Source: Circinella minor (lineage: Eukaryota; Mucoromycota; Mucoromycetes; Mucorales; Lichtheimiaceae). From it: 64,000 nucleotides of DNA. Position numbers and translations under genes: made by a program. This document shows positions 1 through 13,790 of this stretch, piece after piece. The number at the start of each line of letters is the position of its first letter. Within the stretch, counting starts at the first letter, position 1. The notes beneath the pieces were generated by a model. That model saw nothing but the letters and a program-made list of their open reading frames with translations, was not told the DNA's origin and did no database searches. The DNA lies in contig JAEPRB010000015.1 of NCBI GenBank assembly GCA_016758965.1, forward strand, positions 62,001-126,000, given 5' to 3'.

Positions 1-138
1 GTTGATTGAATAGAGAAGTAAAAAGAGAAGAAAAAAAAAGCAAAAGAAATAAAAAAAAATATTGAGATGGGAAAAAAAAGTAAAGTAGGATTGTATTTTT
101 TTTCTTTTCGTATTTAAAATGTGCAAAAAAAAAAGAGT

Positions 139-1343
<1,205 letters not shown>

Positions 1344-3158
1344 ATCTTTTATATAAAAGAAGAAAAAAATAATCCATAATGGATTTAACGATTAATTAGA
1401 TGGATTTACATAAATAATGGATGGATGATAAATCTATTCTTCTTTTTACCTTTCAATTATTTATTATATAAAAAAAAGGGTTTTAGGATGTGAGTGTAGG
1501 GATGGAGAAAGAGGATTAAAGGGAATGTTGGAATGAATGACCCAAGAGAAGGCGGAGTTTTTATATAAGTTCGTCATCTGCTAAAACCGCAGTTGACTAA
1601 ACTATGTGCTACTTTATATATATTTATCACGGAATCGGCTACCCCCCCCTTGCATGATGATGATAATGATGATTCAGACCCAATCTTTTTTCCTTTTCCT
1701 TTTTCTTTGTTCTTTTTTATTATTATCCTTTTTAAAATAAATCCTTTTTTTTTTAATTCATAAACTTTGATTATTTTTCTAATAATTTAATTTAGTTTAT
1801 TCATGATATAATCATTGGATGCAGAGTAATAATAAAAAAAGGAATAGAAGAACCCCAACAAAAATTAAAGGAACAGGGAACTATTCTCTTCTCATATTCA
1901 ATATTTTGATTTAGGCTTTTATGGAACGGGATCCATATACAACAAGGAAAATAAAATTTGTTTATAGTACAATACGCTTTATTTTTATGTGTTATGGTCT
2001 TTTTTAAATGATTTATATTTCTGTTTAATAATAAAATTCGCAGTTATTCATTATGTATGATCTATATATATAATGTATCACACTTTCTATGTTTCGCAGT
2101 TGTGGCCCGCAGTTTTGATATTGAGGTTGGGATAAGATGGGTATAATATATATATATATATATATGTATATACTTGGCGTAGTTGCTCAAACGGATAATT
2201 AATCGCCTAGTTATAAAAATATTTAATAGTGGAATAATCAAACATTTTTTGTAAAATAAATATATTCTTTTACTTGACATAAATTAATTCCTGTATGTCT
2301 ATTATATTATTATGCATCCATTCCCCCGGTAACGTTCTTACCTAACAACTACCACAACAAGTGTTGCTTAGTTATTACTATTAGTTATATATACATTATA
2401 TATCTATTTATGTTTATATTTTTTGAAGAAATCAATTTATACCAGTATTAAAAAAAGAGTTAATTTTCTTGGCAAGATACCAGTGAGGGGGGGGAGAGGA
2501 TCGGAATCATCTGAATGAATTGAACAAAATAAGGTTTTATTATGGAAGTTTGGGCTTGATCTTCTCTTATAGAAGATTATACCTTCATGATATAGATTAA
2601 CAAACTACCTCTATTGTTTTTTTGTTTTATTTATTATTATTATTATGTATATATACTTATAATCAGGCACAAGTTTCTCACTTGTTTTTTTTTTCAACAA
2701 AAAAAATTATAAATGTATTCTCCCAAATGCGTCTGAACTTGAAAAAAAACACGATAATCCGATCTCTCTTTGCCTTTCCAAGGGTTTCGAAAAAAAAAAC
2801 CCGCCTTTTTTATACACAAGGTAAAAAAAAAGGGAAAACTCCATTATACACCTCCACTTTTTTTCCAATAATTATGATGAACTTCCTATTCCCTCTGGTG
2901 TTATACGCGTGTGTTGTATAGACGTAACATATGTAAAGCAAAGAAAATATTGAGTTATATATGTATAAATATATATATATATATAAAGAATTTGTTGAGT
3001 TATGGTAAAAAAAAATTTACATTGCGTGAGTTGTTTTTTTAACGAACAAGGACGCGAGCTTATTGTTTTGTGTGTATTTTGTTTGTATAATTTGGGTAGG
3101 GTTAGGGGTAGAAAGGTGTTTGGGGGTTTGGAAAAAGAGATATTCAATTAAAAAAAAT
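1344..3158. other. Intergenic: RAN upstream region and thioredoxin 3' flank
   Basis: No coding region is supportable. The stretch is AT-rich with long T/A homopolymers, a G8 run near 2487 and a TA microsatellite near 2147-2165. The part next to 1343 should hold the RAN promoter and 5' UTR. The part next to 3158 should hold the thioredoxin 3' UTR. Short open frames here are low-complexity Lys/Phe/Ile-rich and are not credible genes. Confidence 0.6.
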
Positions 3159-3654
3159 TTAAAGAAGTTCCTTGATCTTGTTTTCAACGTTGACAGCGTT
3201 GGCGCCAACAACTTCACCAACCTTTTCACCCTTCTTGAAGAACATGAAAGTAGGCATGGCACGAACAGAGTATTCGGCTGCAACATCCTATATTTATATA
3301 TGTATAATATAAATTACCCGTTTCCTTTCTTTTTTTTTCCTTTGTCACATGAAATAAATAAATAATAATAATACTTACGGGAACTTCATCAACATCAATC
3401 TTAGCATAGATAGCATCAGTATATTCTTCAGCAAACTTCTTGAACTTGGGAGCAATCAACTTACAAGGACCGCACCAGGTGGCGTGGAAGTCGACAACGA
3501 CCTTTATTATTATTATTATGAATGGTTAGTTTTTAAATATTATTTTTGATAATAACATATATATATATAAAAATTAACTTACAAGCTTATCACCACTGAT
3601 AAGTTCCTTAAATTTATCGAGAGATTTGGGTTCTTGGAAAAGTTCGGCAGACAT
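3159..3654 (-). CDS. TRX: Thioredoxin
   Basis: Cytosolic protein-disulfide reductase, reduced by thioredoxin reductase and serving ribonucleotide reductase, peroxiredoxins and methionine sulfoxide reductases. Three exons on the minus strand, 3654-3583, 3501-3379 and 3287-3159, give 324 bases and 107 residues, the normal length. The active site ATWCGPC places Cys34 and Cys37. The cis-Pro loop RAMPTF and the downstream FFKKGEKV are intact. No signal or mitochondrial presequence is seen, so a cytosolic/nuclear form is inferred. All introns fall between codons (phase 0). A CTATTTAAAC TATA-like element lies about 90 bases upstream (plus 3741-3750). The family is certain; which paralogue it is cannot be told from one gene. 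Confidence 0.97.
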
Positions 3655-4536
3655 GATTTATATTAATTTTAATAACAAAAAAGAATAAAAGTTAGAAAAA
3701 AGAAAAGAAGATAATAAAACGCGGCAATCTAGGAAAAGTGGTTTAAATAGAAATCGGAAATCGAAACAATTATAAAAAAAGTCTATTTAGACAGGAAGGA
3801 AACTTTTTTTTTTCTCTCTCTTTTCCCTCTAAAACAAATATTGACCAATGAGCTTTGTATTACTAAACAACAATCTCCTATAAAAAAAAAAGAATGGCAT
3901 ACGTAATTTCCAGTAATTTTATGCTATAATGATCAATGCTTACAAATGATTTCTTTTCCAGAACAAAAAAAAAATCAATCTTTTTCTCCATTTCTTTTTC
4001 TTTCTTTACATCTTTACTAATCAAGTGCTAGATAATAATTATTTTTTCTTTTTGAGGGAAAAAGTTTTGTCATTTAATTACTACACATGTTTATAAAAAT
4101 CTCGGGAATCTCGGGATGACACTCCGTTTTCTTGAGTAAAAGAATGACATTTTTTTTAATACCGAGATAGTAAATTACTATTCATTTTAAATAATCATGC
4201 TAATTGAAAAAAGAATATTTATATCAAGACAAATCAAATTATTTTACCTTTTTTGATTTTGATTTAACTATTATTTAAAGTGTCACTTGTTTTGACCGGG
4301 CGCTTGCATGACAACAACAATAAACAAAAGAAATGACTATTTAACCAAGCCCAATATTTTTTTCCCTCTTTTCCTATGTATTCAAACCTATCTGAGTTAT
4401 ATGCGCGGGAAAAATAATGAATAATGATGATGGGTCCCCACTTTCTCTCAAAAAGATGTTTATGATTTAGGACTTGCTAAAATGAAACAATCACACATAC
4501 ATACACTTACAAAGAAAGAAAGAGAAAGAGAGTATT
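3655..4536. other. Intergenic: thioredoxin promoter region and HET-like gene 3' flank
   Basis: No gene seen. The first 150 bases upstream of thioredoxin contain the TATA-like element, and pyrimidine/purine tracts follow. Around 4105-4120 there is a short direct repeat (CTCGGGA twice). Confidence 0.5.
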
Positions 4537-6027
4537 TTATTGAATAACAAATATTGAATCCTCGGATACAGAACCAAAATTGTCAAGTCCCACTTTTTGA
4601 TCACCTTGATATGGAATGGAGGATATACCAATTGATCGATAATATTCGTTATTCTTGATAATAACAGGACGAATAACACATTCTTGCCAAACAAAAGGTA
4701 TATTTAAAATAATACATTTGTCGAGATCTTCTTCTTGAGTTAAAGATAATAAGATTTCTTTGTATTGATGTGTAAATGTAATACCATAACGTTTTTCAAG
4801 TTGTTCTTGTATACCAACATCAACATCATTACTGTTCGTAAGAGTATTTACAAAATCGAGTAAAATTGATTTACACTGGACTCGTATGCTGCATTTGTTG
4901 TCATCTTGTTCATCAATAGTAACCACTATGTTTTCTTCTTTTTGTGATAGTTGACTCAGTGTTACGTGTTGGATATGAGTACCCGAAACACCTGTCCAAG
5001 AAGGCATAAACGTAGCAAATTTCATCATTTCATTTGGATAATCCCTTTGTTGTTTACCAAAACATAACATGGTGCAATCAACCATGATCAATTTCTTGTA
5101 AAATTGAATCATATAATCCTTTAATGCAGGTTTATATGTAATAGGCATACCACGACCTATGTTGTTTGTTGTTGATAATGATGTAGTAGAAGAAGAATAG
5201 ATATTGATCAAAGCAAAAATTCGGTCATGATCAAAAGTCGTAGCACGTCGATGCGCATGCCATAAAACTTTACAAGCATCTTTTTGTTGTCCAGATAAAG
5301 ATTGAATAGCTTCCAAAGAAACATAAGCGCTTGAATGAACAAGTGATGAAGCATACTGATCCAATCCATCTGACCACACATGAACATCTTTTCCCAGAAA
5401 TAAGAGACGTTTAGACATCATGGCTTCAGCGAGTAACCAAACACGTTTTGTCCATTCACATTGAATAATTTGATCCAAGCAATGTTCCAATACGTGAATT
5501 GACTGTTGTTGTTGTTCTGATAAATCATTTTTGTTGTTTGATATTATGATTTCCATCTCGGGAACCAAAGCAATAACATAATCAGCATGACTATAAGTCA
5601 AATACATTTGTTTCAATGATTCAACCTTTTCTTTTTCGTTATTAACATCCACACACCATCGATCAAACCAAAGGTATTCAACTTTAAAATCTTGACATAT
5701 TTGTTGTAATAAGCTTTCAAATTTAACGTCACGTGATAATACTGTTCCATCATCTTTTTGGACGGTGGTAATAATTTTATGTTTTCCTTCATCTTTAACC
5801 TCTGGATGACCCGTGGTCTCATTCATGAATTTTTCGCCTGACCAGGTCCACGCATAAGAAAGTGCGCAATATCCAGTTTCAGTAACTTCTTTTCCAGGAA
5901 CCTTTACCAAATCTGACATTCGTATAAGCCATGTTGGTCGAAAAGACTTATCATCATTCTGTTTATTTGTGTTTGATAATGGTGGTTGACCATAACCAAT
6001 TTGATTTGTATCGTATGTTATATACAT
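4537..6027 (-). CDS. HET (heterokaryon-incompatibility-like) domain protein
   Basis: Intronless 496-residue protein. Residues 53-60 read YCALSYAW, the classic first motif of the HET domain (usually YvaLSYvWG). Residues 118-130 carry LWFDRWCVDVNN, matching the second motif (lWIDalCInQ-like). Residues 136-152 (SLKQMYLTYSHADYVIA) match the M..IY..A..vi block. Residues 192-212 (WTKRVWLLAEAMMSKRLLFLG) match the W..RvWtlQE block. In ascomycetes HET domains trigger cell death on non-self recognition. In Mucoromycota such proteins exist without a defined role, so function here is open. The second half (about 215-496) has no motif I recognise. There is no signal peptide or membrane segment. It is flanked by housekeeping genes and has no partner gene (NLR or amyloid type) beside it. 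Domain call good; biological role unknown. Confidence 0.8.
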   Translation of the reverse strand: MYITYDTNQIGYGQPPLSNTNKQNDDKSFRPTWLIRMSDLVKVPGKEVTETGYCALSYAWTWSGEKFMNETTGHPEVKDEGKHKIITTVQKDDGTVLSRDVKFESLLQQICQDFKVEYLWFDRWCVDVNNEKEKVESLKQMYLTYSHADYVIALVPEMEIIISNNKNDLSEQQQQSIHVLEHCLDQIIQCEWTKRVWLLAEAMMSKRLLFLGKDVHVWSDGLDQYASSLVHSSAYVSLEAIQSLSGQQKDACKVLWHAHRRATTFDHDRIFALINIYSSSTTSLSTTNNIGRGMPITYKPALKDYMIQFYKKLIMVDCTMLCFGKQQRDYPNEMMKFATFMPSWTGVSGTHIQHVTLSQLSQKEENIVVTIDEQDDNKCSIRVQCKSILLDFVNTLTNSNDVDVGIQEQLEKRYGITFTHQYKEILLSLTQEEDLDKCIILNIPFVWQECVIRPVIIKNNEYYRSIGISSIPYQGDQKVGLDNFGSVSEDSIFVIQ

Positions 6028-6734
6028 GCTTCTTTACTTTTTTTTATTTTTCTTTTACTCTCTATGTGAATACAATTTTTTAAAAAAAGTTCTTGTGTGA
6101 ACGAAAAAGAAATGTATTCTTATTATTATTTTTGGGGAAGTGCGGGAGGTGTAACGAAAAGATGCTTGATATATAATTCCATGTACACTACTTACAAAGC
6201 TCTTGCTTCTGATATATTGAATAACGTTTGACTAATACGACTTATTCTTTTGTTTTATAGTCAAGAAACTGAAGATAAATTGGATGGTAAAAGAAGATAG
6301 AAAAAAATGAAAAAGGGAAGAACTAGCATAATGTTGGGTTCCAGGTGAATCCATCTTTTTTTTTTATATTGGTGCTCTGTTTCACAACTTTTTTTTGTGG
6401 CGCATTTCAAGTATCGCATCTTACTCGTATTAACTTAAATTCCAAAACGTGTACACAAACTTAACACATAGACGCTCAGATAACCTTCTTTTTCAAAAGA
6501 TATTTATATATAAAATTTATTTATTTTCCTAATATATAATAATAATATGAATATCTTCATTGGAATGAGGTAGAAGGGTAAGAGGTGCGAGTGAGAGATA
6601 GGACTGGGGGATATAATAGATATGTATACATATGATGAATATGAATATGTTATTTGTTGTTGTCGCTTTTGATTGTATTTTTTTTCCCAATAAAAATAAT
6701 AATAATAATGATGATGATGGTTATGCTTTCAATA
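6028..6734. other. Intergenic: HET-like promoter and VPS41 3' flank
   Basis: AT-rich. Contains a (TAA)n/(ATG)n-rich stretch near 6695-6720 just after the VPS41 stop. No gene or RNA recognised. Confidence 0.5.
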
Positions 6735-9700
6735 TCAATGAACAACACCTAAACTTCGAATGCTGCCAGTTCCAGGAGATATAGTTTTGCCATTACTACC
6801 TCCACGACGTTGAGATTTCATTCGATTAACAAAAGCATTTCCACCTGCTGCTTGTTCACGACATAAAGGACATCCAATATCTCGCGTAGTTTTAAGTAAA
6901 GCGGAATGATTAATTTTGGTAGAAAGTGTTCCTGGATGAATAGCATTTTTGGGTGTTGTTGTAGTTGCTGCTGAAGCATTATCTGCTTCATCTTTATCTA
7001 GTAAACATCGTTCATGATATGCATGTCGACAAAAGAATAAAATACTGTTCGGAAAATCATCTAGGTTGGTATTATCAAAAACTAATTCGTCACATATACT
7101 GCATAACATATCCTCTATAATATGTGTATATATATGTAGAAGGATGTTTAGAAATTCAAATTATGTAAGTCTTTACACATAAATATGTACGTGGGTATGT
7201 AATATGTCTATAGAAAGATACTTTACGACTGCAATTGATGCCTCGTTTCTGTGTTCGATACATGCGATCTGCTAAAAATACACTATCACTGACAAGAATC
7301 TTTTCACATCCTTCATGTAATGACATCTATATAATATATAATATATATTTTTTTATATTAGCTTTTTTTTTTCTTTCGTCCTCTTGCTATATTTCCTCTT
7401 TATTTATGGATAATACTAAGATTATATATATATATATCTTACCTGTAAGTTGTAATCTTGTAAGATTTTAAGTAAAGCTTCCTTTAAACCAGGAATTTCC
7501 AATCCATCAGGAATACGTTTGATCAATCGTAATGGCTCAATATCCGTACCCACATTTTCCAAAAGTCCACGAATAAATTCTATGAAATAATAGTAAATAG
7601 ATCACTATCAATCAACTATTCCTTTTTCTCCTTTTCCTCATTCATGGATTTAACATGAATATATATATATATATATTTGTTAAAAATATATATCAAAACT
7701 TACTAGGTTTATCCATGGAATAAGTTAACAGATCTTCCCATAAATCATCATCTTTTTGTTCTTTAGCAAAATCAATGGCCTAATTAATAAATATTAATAT
7801 ATTATCCACTATTCTCCCCTCCTCTCCCACCAACCTTTTTTAAAAAAATTATATACACAAAAATATAATAAATAAAAAAATGACATTACCCGTTGGACAT
7901 CACCCAATCGTTCAATAATTAACATCAAAGCTTTTTTATTATCACCCATACGACCAAGGATAAATACCATTTCAGGTACAAAATCCTTTCTTTCACAGAC
8001 AGAATATGCTTTTTCTAATGATACATAATGACTTGCACGTAAAAAGTCGAGTAATTTTGGATAATCAAAGTCTGCATAGAGTTCCACCTATTCAATTATA
8101 AAAAAAAAAAGAAACATTCATATATTCATTTTATATCAAATCATATCTATATTTTGTTTTTGTTGTTACCATTTACCTGAAGATCATGAAATTCATATCC
8201 AATATGTCGATCTCGATCAAACAAAGCATCCAAATAAACATGTAGAAATTGTCGATGAGATCGTAATTGTGGAACAACTTTGTTTGGCTATGAAAAAGAA
8301 AAATTTGATCAGAAAGTATAAGATTTAGTATATGCGAATTAATACACTCACACACATATATGAATACATACTGGAATTGCTTCGGTATTTTTAACAAGCA
8401 TTTGTACAGCAGGCATTTGTGTTGGTTTTTTGAGATATTTGGGTGATCCCTTATTACCAACACCATTACCAACACCATTTTCAGCTTCCTCTCGTTCACT
8501 TTCGAATAAATGCTGATCAAATTCCATCAATAATATCGCTTTATCCTTGACAGCATCAAACATATTATACTCTTGAATAAGTTCAAATGCATTGGGTCGT
8601 CGTAATCGTAAATTATATTCAATTGCTTTATCAGGTTGATTGTTGTATGTATATCTGGGTAAAAAAAAAAAGAGCGTATCACAACCAATTAGATATCCAT
8701 AATGTCTTCTTCCTCTATTTTTTTTTCTCTTTGTAAGGAAAAAACAAACAAAAATAAAAACTTACAAATCAGCAAGACATTCCAATAATATTTCATTATC
8801 TTTGTCTTTAAGTAAGTAATCTTCAACAGCTACAATAACATTTGATAGACTATAAAGTGACCTTGGCCATTTATGAATTGTACTCCGTAAAGCCTAATAA
8901 ATTAATCCACCCCACGACACACCAACCCCCACATCTTTGCTTTGAGTAAACTACGTAAATAATATACATCTGTCTGTACCAAATAATCCCAACTTTCTCA
9001 CTGTACCTGATGGTCACTTTTTAAAAACCATGCCAACACAATTTCGTATAATGTGCTACTCAATTGAGGATCTTTAACGGGTATATACGGAGCAATGGCC
9101 TTATTTTAAAAAAAAAACGATTTAGTTTTCACACGATCGGATCAAGTACCACCCAAACCCCCAGATACACACACACACACATACACACACACATATATAT
9201 ATATATATTAACGTTTTCGATAATTTCTCTTTCCCATTATTTCCCGCTATAAATAAAAATTATTCTTTCTTTCCACTCGATAAAATAATTATTCTCATCA
9301 TTGTCATCATCGTCACCCATTTCTCACAAACACACACACACACACACACACAAACCTTGAGTTCACCCAATTCAACAAACCGAAAAACCCAGTCTTCCCA
9401 CATGGTTCGATCATTTCCAAGTACACCAGAACAATTTTTCGCTGCATCTTCATAATCTTTATGTTCCACCAACCAATTCAGGTACGTTTGACCGATTTCT
9501 CCAACATCAAATCGTCGGCTTCCTCCATGATAAAGTTCAGCATCGCGGGCTGCTTGTAATGCATCACCATAACGTTCATGATCCATTAACCATTCAATAT
9601 GATCATCTTGATCCCGTGGTCTTGCTGCTACCAAATCTTTAGGACCCAATACATAAAACATATCTTCTTCATCCAAAAATTCCAACACATAGTCATTGGC

Positions 9701-11164
9701 TTGATAATGTTCAAATCCATGTAATGCAAGGACATCAGCCGAAATTTCTTCATTGTCATCATTAATGATATGTAATTCGGGACGAACAGCACGTTTTTTA
9801 CGTTGTAATTTAGGATCTTGTGTATCTGCGTCCAAGGCATGTTCATCATCATCGATAATATAACCAAGAAGAAGTAACGTATCATTAAAAGGAGCAATAC
9901 CAGATACAATATAATCGGTTTGAAACATGCTTATAATTTCAACATAATGAATAGGTTGACCTTGTTGTTGTAAGTGTTTTGGTTTTTCCTATAAATAAAT
10001 AAATAATAAGCGATGTCAGTTTTTTTTTTTTGTTTAAAGAAAAGTCATTTTACCAGAAAAAAGAATGACCACTCTTTTTTTTTTAGTCTAGTGTTTTTGT
10101 TATACCTTGACAACGGCTACTTTGACAGTATCTGCCCAAGCAATTAATAAAGTAGAATCATTTTTCCAAGACATACGGCATTTATATAAATCAGCACGTG
10201 GACTTCCTTCAGGTCGATCAATATAAGTGATACGTAAATTGGTTGTTGTATCATACATTTTAACACCTTCGTCGTTGGCCCAAGCAATAAAATTACCACG
10301 CCACTGAATAGAATAGATAGGACCTTCATTGGCATGTAAAATCACATCTTTATGGCCAAGCCAACCTTTTTCATTCATAATCAATTGTTCAGCCATGCCA
10401 CCCGAAACAAATTGTCGTGTTGATTTACGTGCAAATTCTGGATCTAATGCTAGTGCTTTGACAGGTCGACGATAGTTAAAGTATTGAATTTCGTTCGTGT
10501 AGAGTGAATAAATGTATACTTTGCCTATTTATATATATATACCGAGTCGTTAATTAATTTAATAAATGTACATGTATTTAAATTAATATATATTTACCAT
10601 CGTCGGATGCACTGGCCACGAATTCACCTGCATCGTCGATCGAAATATCATTGACAGTAGCTGAATGCTTTTGAAATGTTTTGATAACATTGCCTTCAAA
10701 ATCCAATACATGAACAGCTCCCCAATGAGTACCTAATGCCTATTATATATATTTATATATATATATTTCGTTGTTGTTTGTGTATTATATATACCCCCCT
10801 TGAACTTTTTAGAGAAACTTTTTCGTTATAATGACTTAAGAATGTATTATTATTTTTTAAAAAAAAACAAAAATTAAAAGCTCACCACAAATTTATCAGA
10901 GACTCGTAATGCAGAAGCGGCATCTTTTTCTAATAAATCACGTACACCTGCACCGACACGACGATATCGAAGTTTCGGCTCTTCTTCCATATCTTCTTCA
11001 TCACTATCTTCACTTTCTCCACCGTCATCCGAATCATATTCACTTTCTAATTCCTCTTCTTCTTCCTGAGATTCAGATTCTAAACTAGTTTTTTCATTGT
11101 CTTCTTCTTTTTCTTCTTTGGTATTTGGTTTATCATGAGAAACATGGTTATTGGATTCTGCCAT
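6735..11164 (-). CDS. VPS41: Vps41, HOPS tethering complex subunit
   Basis: Effector subunit of HOPS, which tethers late endosomes, AP-3 vesicles and vacuoles through the Rab7/Ypt7 GTPase. Thirteen exons on the minus strand: 11164-10886, 10739-10598, 10524-10106, 9988-9356, 9099-9007, 8893-8766, 8654-8372, 8287-8177, 8087-7890, 7779-7704, 7579-7443, 7326-7227, 7114-6735. They sum to 2979 bases, 992 residues. Order of parts: a very acidic N-terminal leader (about residues 1-65), the family motif KDAASALRVSDKFVALGTHWG, a beta-propeller (about 80-450), a clathrin-heavy-chain-like helical repeat region, the highly conserved ILQDYNLQ, and a C-terminal RING-type finger starting CSIC (Cys871/874) with CRHAYHERC and CPLC. 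The acidic leader resembles the one in human VPS41. Shares a 230-bp divergent promoter with PBDC1. Family certain; exon ends checked by phase. Confidence 0.96.
9331..9352. repeat. (CA)n microsatellite inside VPS41 intron 4
   Basis: Eleven CA units lie in the intron right behind the VPS41 exon-4 donor. On the coding strand the donor therefore reads AAG|GTTTGTGTGTG, weaker than the GTAAGT used elsewhere in this gene. Confidence 0.9.
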
Positions 11165-11394
11165 TATCTTATTTTATTTTTATAAGGAAAATAAAAAGGT
11201 ACGAAAATCAAGTACAAAAATAAGAGATATGAAACTCGAGGAGTCATGCAATGCTTCATCTCCCGAAATTCCGCCCTATTTTGGAATTTGCACGTCACTT
11301 TTTTTTGAGTTTTGCATTTTCTTTTTTTTTCTATTACTTTTGTCTCTTTTTTTAGACTCTCTTTACAAATACATTTAATATAAAAAGATTCACA
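11165..11394. promoter_or_regulatory. Divergent promoter between VPS41 and PBDC1/CHP1
   Basis: Only 230 bases separate the two start codons, which face away from each other, so both promoters and 5' UTRs must be packed here. The PBDC1 side is a long pyrimidine-rich tract (11300-11360), as commonly seen just before fungal starts. No clear TATA box is seen on either side. Confidence 0.7.
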
Positions 11395-12519
11395 ATGCCT
11401 CTTCCAAAAGCAGAAGATCTCGAGCAACTCGAAGATATTGGTAACAAGAAAATAAAATAAAAAAAAGTTTCTGGTTGCTAAGGATATATAAAGTTATGGT
11501 TGCCATGACAAATCGATCTTGAAAACTGATATTATTGTTATTATTATTATTTTTATTATTTCGTTAGAAAAGCAATGGGCTGTCAAGGCAAGTAGTTATT
11601 AATAAAAACAAAAAATAATTGGTAAGTATTGATATATACAATAACATGCATATATAATATATTCACGCGACAAATACGCGTTTTTATATATTTATAAATA
11701 TACATATTTTTTTTGGGGGGGAGGAGAGATGAATGTGCACCATAAATATATACAATGATAAAGAGAGAAAAGTAGTCAATTTATCTAAATACTGAAACTT
11801 TTGTTTATACTTTATACTCTATATATATATATTTAGTGATTTATGATTTCACAAATTCTATCATTCCGCAGATGTTCTACCATCCTCCTCTTTTTCTTGG
11901 AATTGATTGGTTGATTTATACTTTTTATTTTATTTTTTGTGTGTTTAGGCTATGCATCATGCGGAAACATATTATAATTTGATCAGTAAAATCGATATGA
12001 AGAACTTTCCATTAACAAAGTAAGAAATACAACTGTTGTGTTGTGGCAAAAAAAAAAAAAAAAGAAAAAAGTAAGGAGATAGAGTAAGAATGGGAATTAA
12101 TATTATATACATGTATATAAATATAATTAGGATCGACGATGAAATTTATAAAGACTTTGAAGAAACCTTTCCAGAAATTGATGTGAAGCATTTGAATGAT
12201 AACGATTTCAAAACACCACAAGCCAAGGAAAAGTGGCGCAACTGGGTGAACAAGTACGAAAAACGAGTTAATGAATTTAACTTTGGAACATTGCTTCGTA
12301 TTGATTATAGAGATGATTATACCGAACAAAATACAATGTTTGGTAAGTTACTTTCTTTTTGTGTTTGATTTGAAAAAAAAGTAGTCTGTATAACAAATGT
12401 CTAACGTGCATTTTATTGCAGGTGTCCGCATGCAGGTTTGTAAAAAAAAAAGATTCAGGATGAATTTAAGGAGATATAAAGAAAAGAAAGAAGGGGTTGG
12501 ATTGCAAAGATAAAGTTAC

Positions 12520-12568
<49 letters not shown>

Positions 12569-12729
12569 GGTTAATATGTAACATGTGTAGATATGGATGT
12601 GGGATATGTGGATCATATAATAGTTATAATAACTACAATATATATACGCTTTTCATTTTTATATAGTTCTATGCCATTGAAATTGCACGTAATAAGAAAG
12701 GATTGAATGCCGAATTATTAAAGAAATAA
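11395..12729 (+). CDS. PBDC1: PBDC1/YPL225W (Chp1)-type eEF1A biogenesis chaperone
   Basis: Small cytosolic protein of the PBDC1 family. Yeast YPL225W/Chp1 acts on nascent eEF1A at the ribosome; the older 'polysaccharide biosynthesis' label is historical. Six exons: 11395-11440, 11568-11587 (20 nt), 11949-12019, 12131-12342, 12422-12435 (14 nt), 12667-12729. Total 426 bases, 141 residues. Conserved signatures are AMHHAETYYNLIS, TKIDDEIYKDFE, AKEKWR, NFGTLLRIDY, YTEQNTMFG and FYAIEIARNKKG, in the same order as in human PBDC1. The charged C-terminal tail of the animal protein is absent. Exon 2 must end at GTCAAG followed by GCAAGT: the only in-frame join uses a GC-AG intron, because the nearby GT gives an immediate frameshift and stop. 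The two microexons make this gene easy to mispredict. Confidence 0.93.
12520..12565. repeat. Compound (TA)n(TG)n microsatellite in PBDC1 intron 5
   Basis: About ten TA units followed by about thirteen TG units, between the 14-nt microexon and the last exon of PBDC1. Confidence 0.9.
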
Positions 12730-13790
12730 AAAGATAATTATTTAACATTCAAAAAGCAAAAATAGATTTGAATTATTTTATTTTTGAACCAATAAATAAA
12801 TCAACAATTTGTTTGTATTTGTTTTTGTTTATTTACATTGAGCGTGAATCAAAAAAAAAATTCTAAATCAGGGTTTTTTTTATTTTCGAGGAGTTTAATA
12901 ATTTCTTGGCAGCTAGATGACCATTTAGTTGAAATTGGTATATTATTTCATTTTTGCGTATTGACAAAAAACTATATTATATTATACTTTATCCTCAAAA
13001 TCATTACTTCGTATTTACTACTTTTTTCTTTTAATAACGCACGCACGTTTATCCGATGAAACGGAAAGGGAAACTTCCAATTTAATAGAGTCAGGGGCAA
13101 AATTTTCACCATGATATATGTTATGGGATGCTATGTGTGAAGGAGGGGGATGTTTTCTCTTCTTTTAATTTTTTTGGTCATGAAAGTTGTCGTTGTTGTT
13201 ATGTTTGATTTAATGTCATTAACTATATAGTTTGAAAAAAACAGGGGGTATAAGAAGGCGAATTATAATTTATTTGGGGGAGTGATCAACTAAGGGGAGG
13301 AAGAAAAAGATTAGAAAGAAAGGAGAGGTGCTTCTCTTTTTCTCTCTTTGGAGAAAGAGGGACAAAAGTAATATACAACTAAGGAATAGGGATAAAAAGT
13401 AGATAAGAAAGCCACATAACAATAATAATAATAAAATAAATTCATACACATAACTGCACATTTGCATACTCCTTGTTGCATAAGGTCATCCCATCTTGCA
13501 ATTGGGGGGAGGTTTACAGTTTTGGAACGTTCTTTGTTTCTTATGTCCTATTTCTCTCTGTGTGTTTTTTCCCGTCTCTTTGAAAGCACTATCCATATAT
13601 TGGTAAAAAAAAATTGATTCAATTTAAGATCGGCAAACAATTGGACATCAAAAAAAAAAAGTTAGAAGAACGAAGCTATATAAATCAAGTATTCCACGTC
13701 TTCTTTTTTTCTTGATCTTTTCCTTCTTTCTTCCACGATTTTTTTTTTATTCATTTTAATTTCTTTTTTATCTATCAATTATAATTCATC
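12730..13790. other. Intergenic: PBDC1 3' flank and L2HGDH promoter
   Basis: No gene seen. The last 120 bases before the L2HGDH start are pyrimidine-rich with a TATA box (separate entry). The remainder is AT-rich with purine tracts around 13290-13420. Confidence 0.5.
13677..13684 (+). promoter_or_regulatory. TATA box of L2HGDH
   Basis: TATATAAA, 107 bases upstream of the L2HGDH start codon, followed by a CT-rich initiator-like tract. Position and match are typical; not tested. Confidence 0.6.

Noticed and set aside
9260..9355. (Val-Cys)n tail on a VPS41 exon as a real protein end
   Set aside because: It is the translated (CA)n intron repeat; the next exon restores the family sequence in frame.
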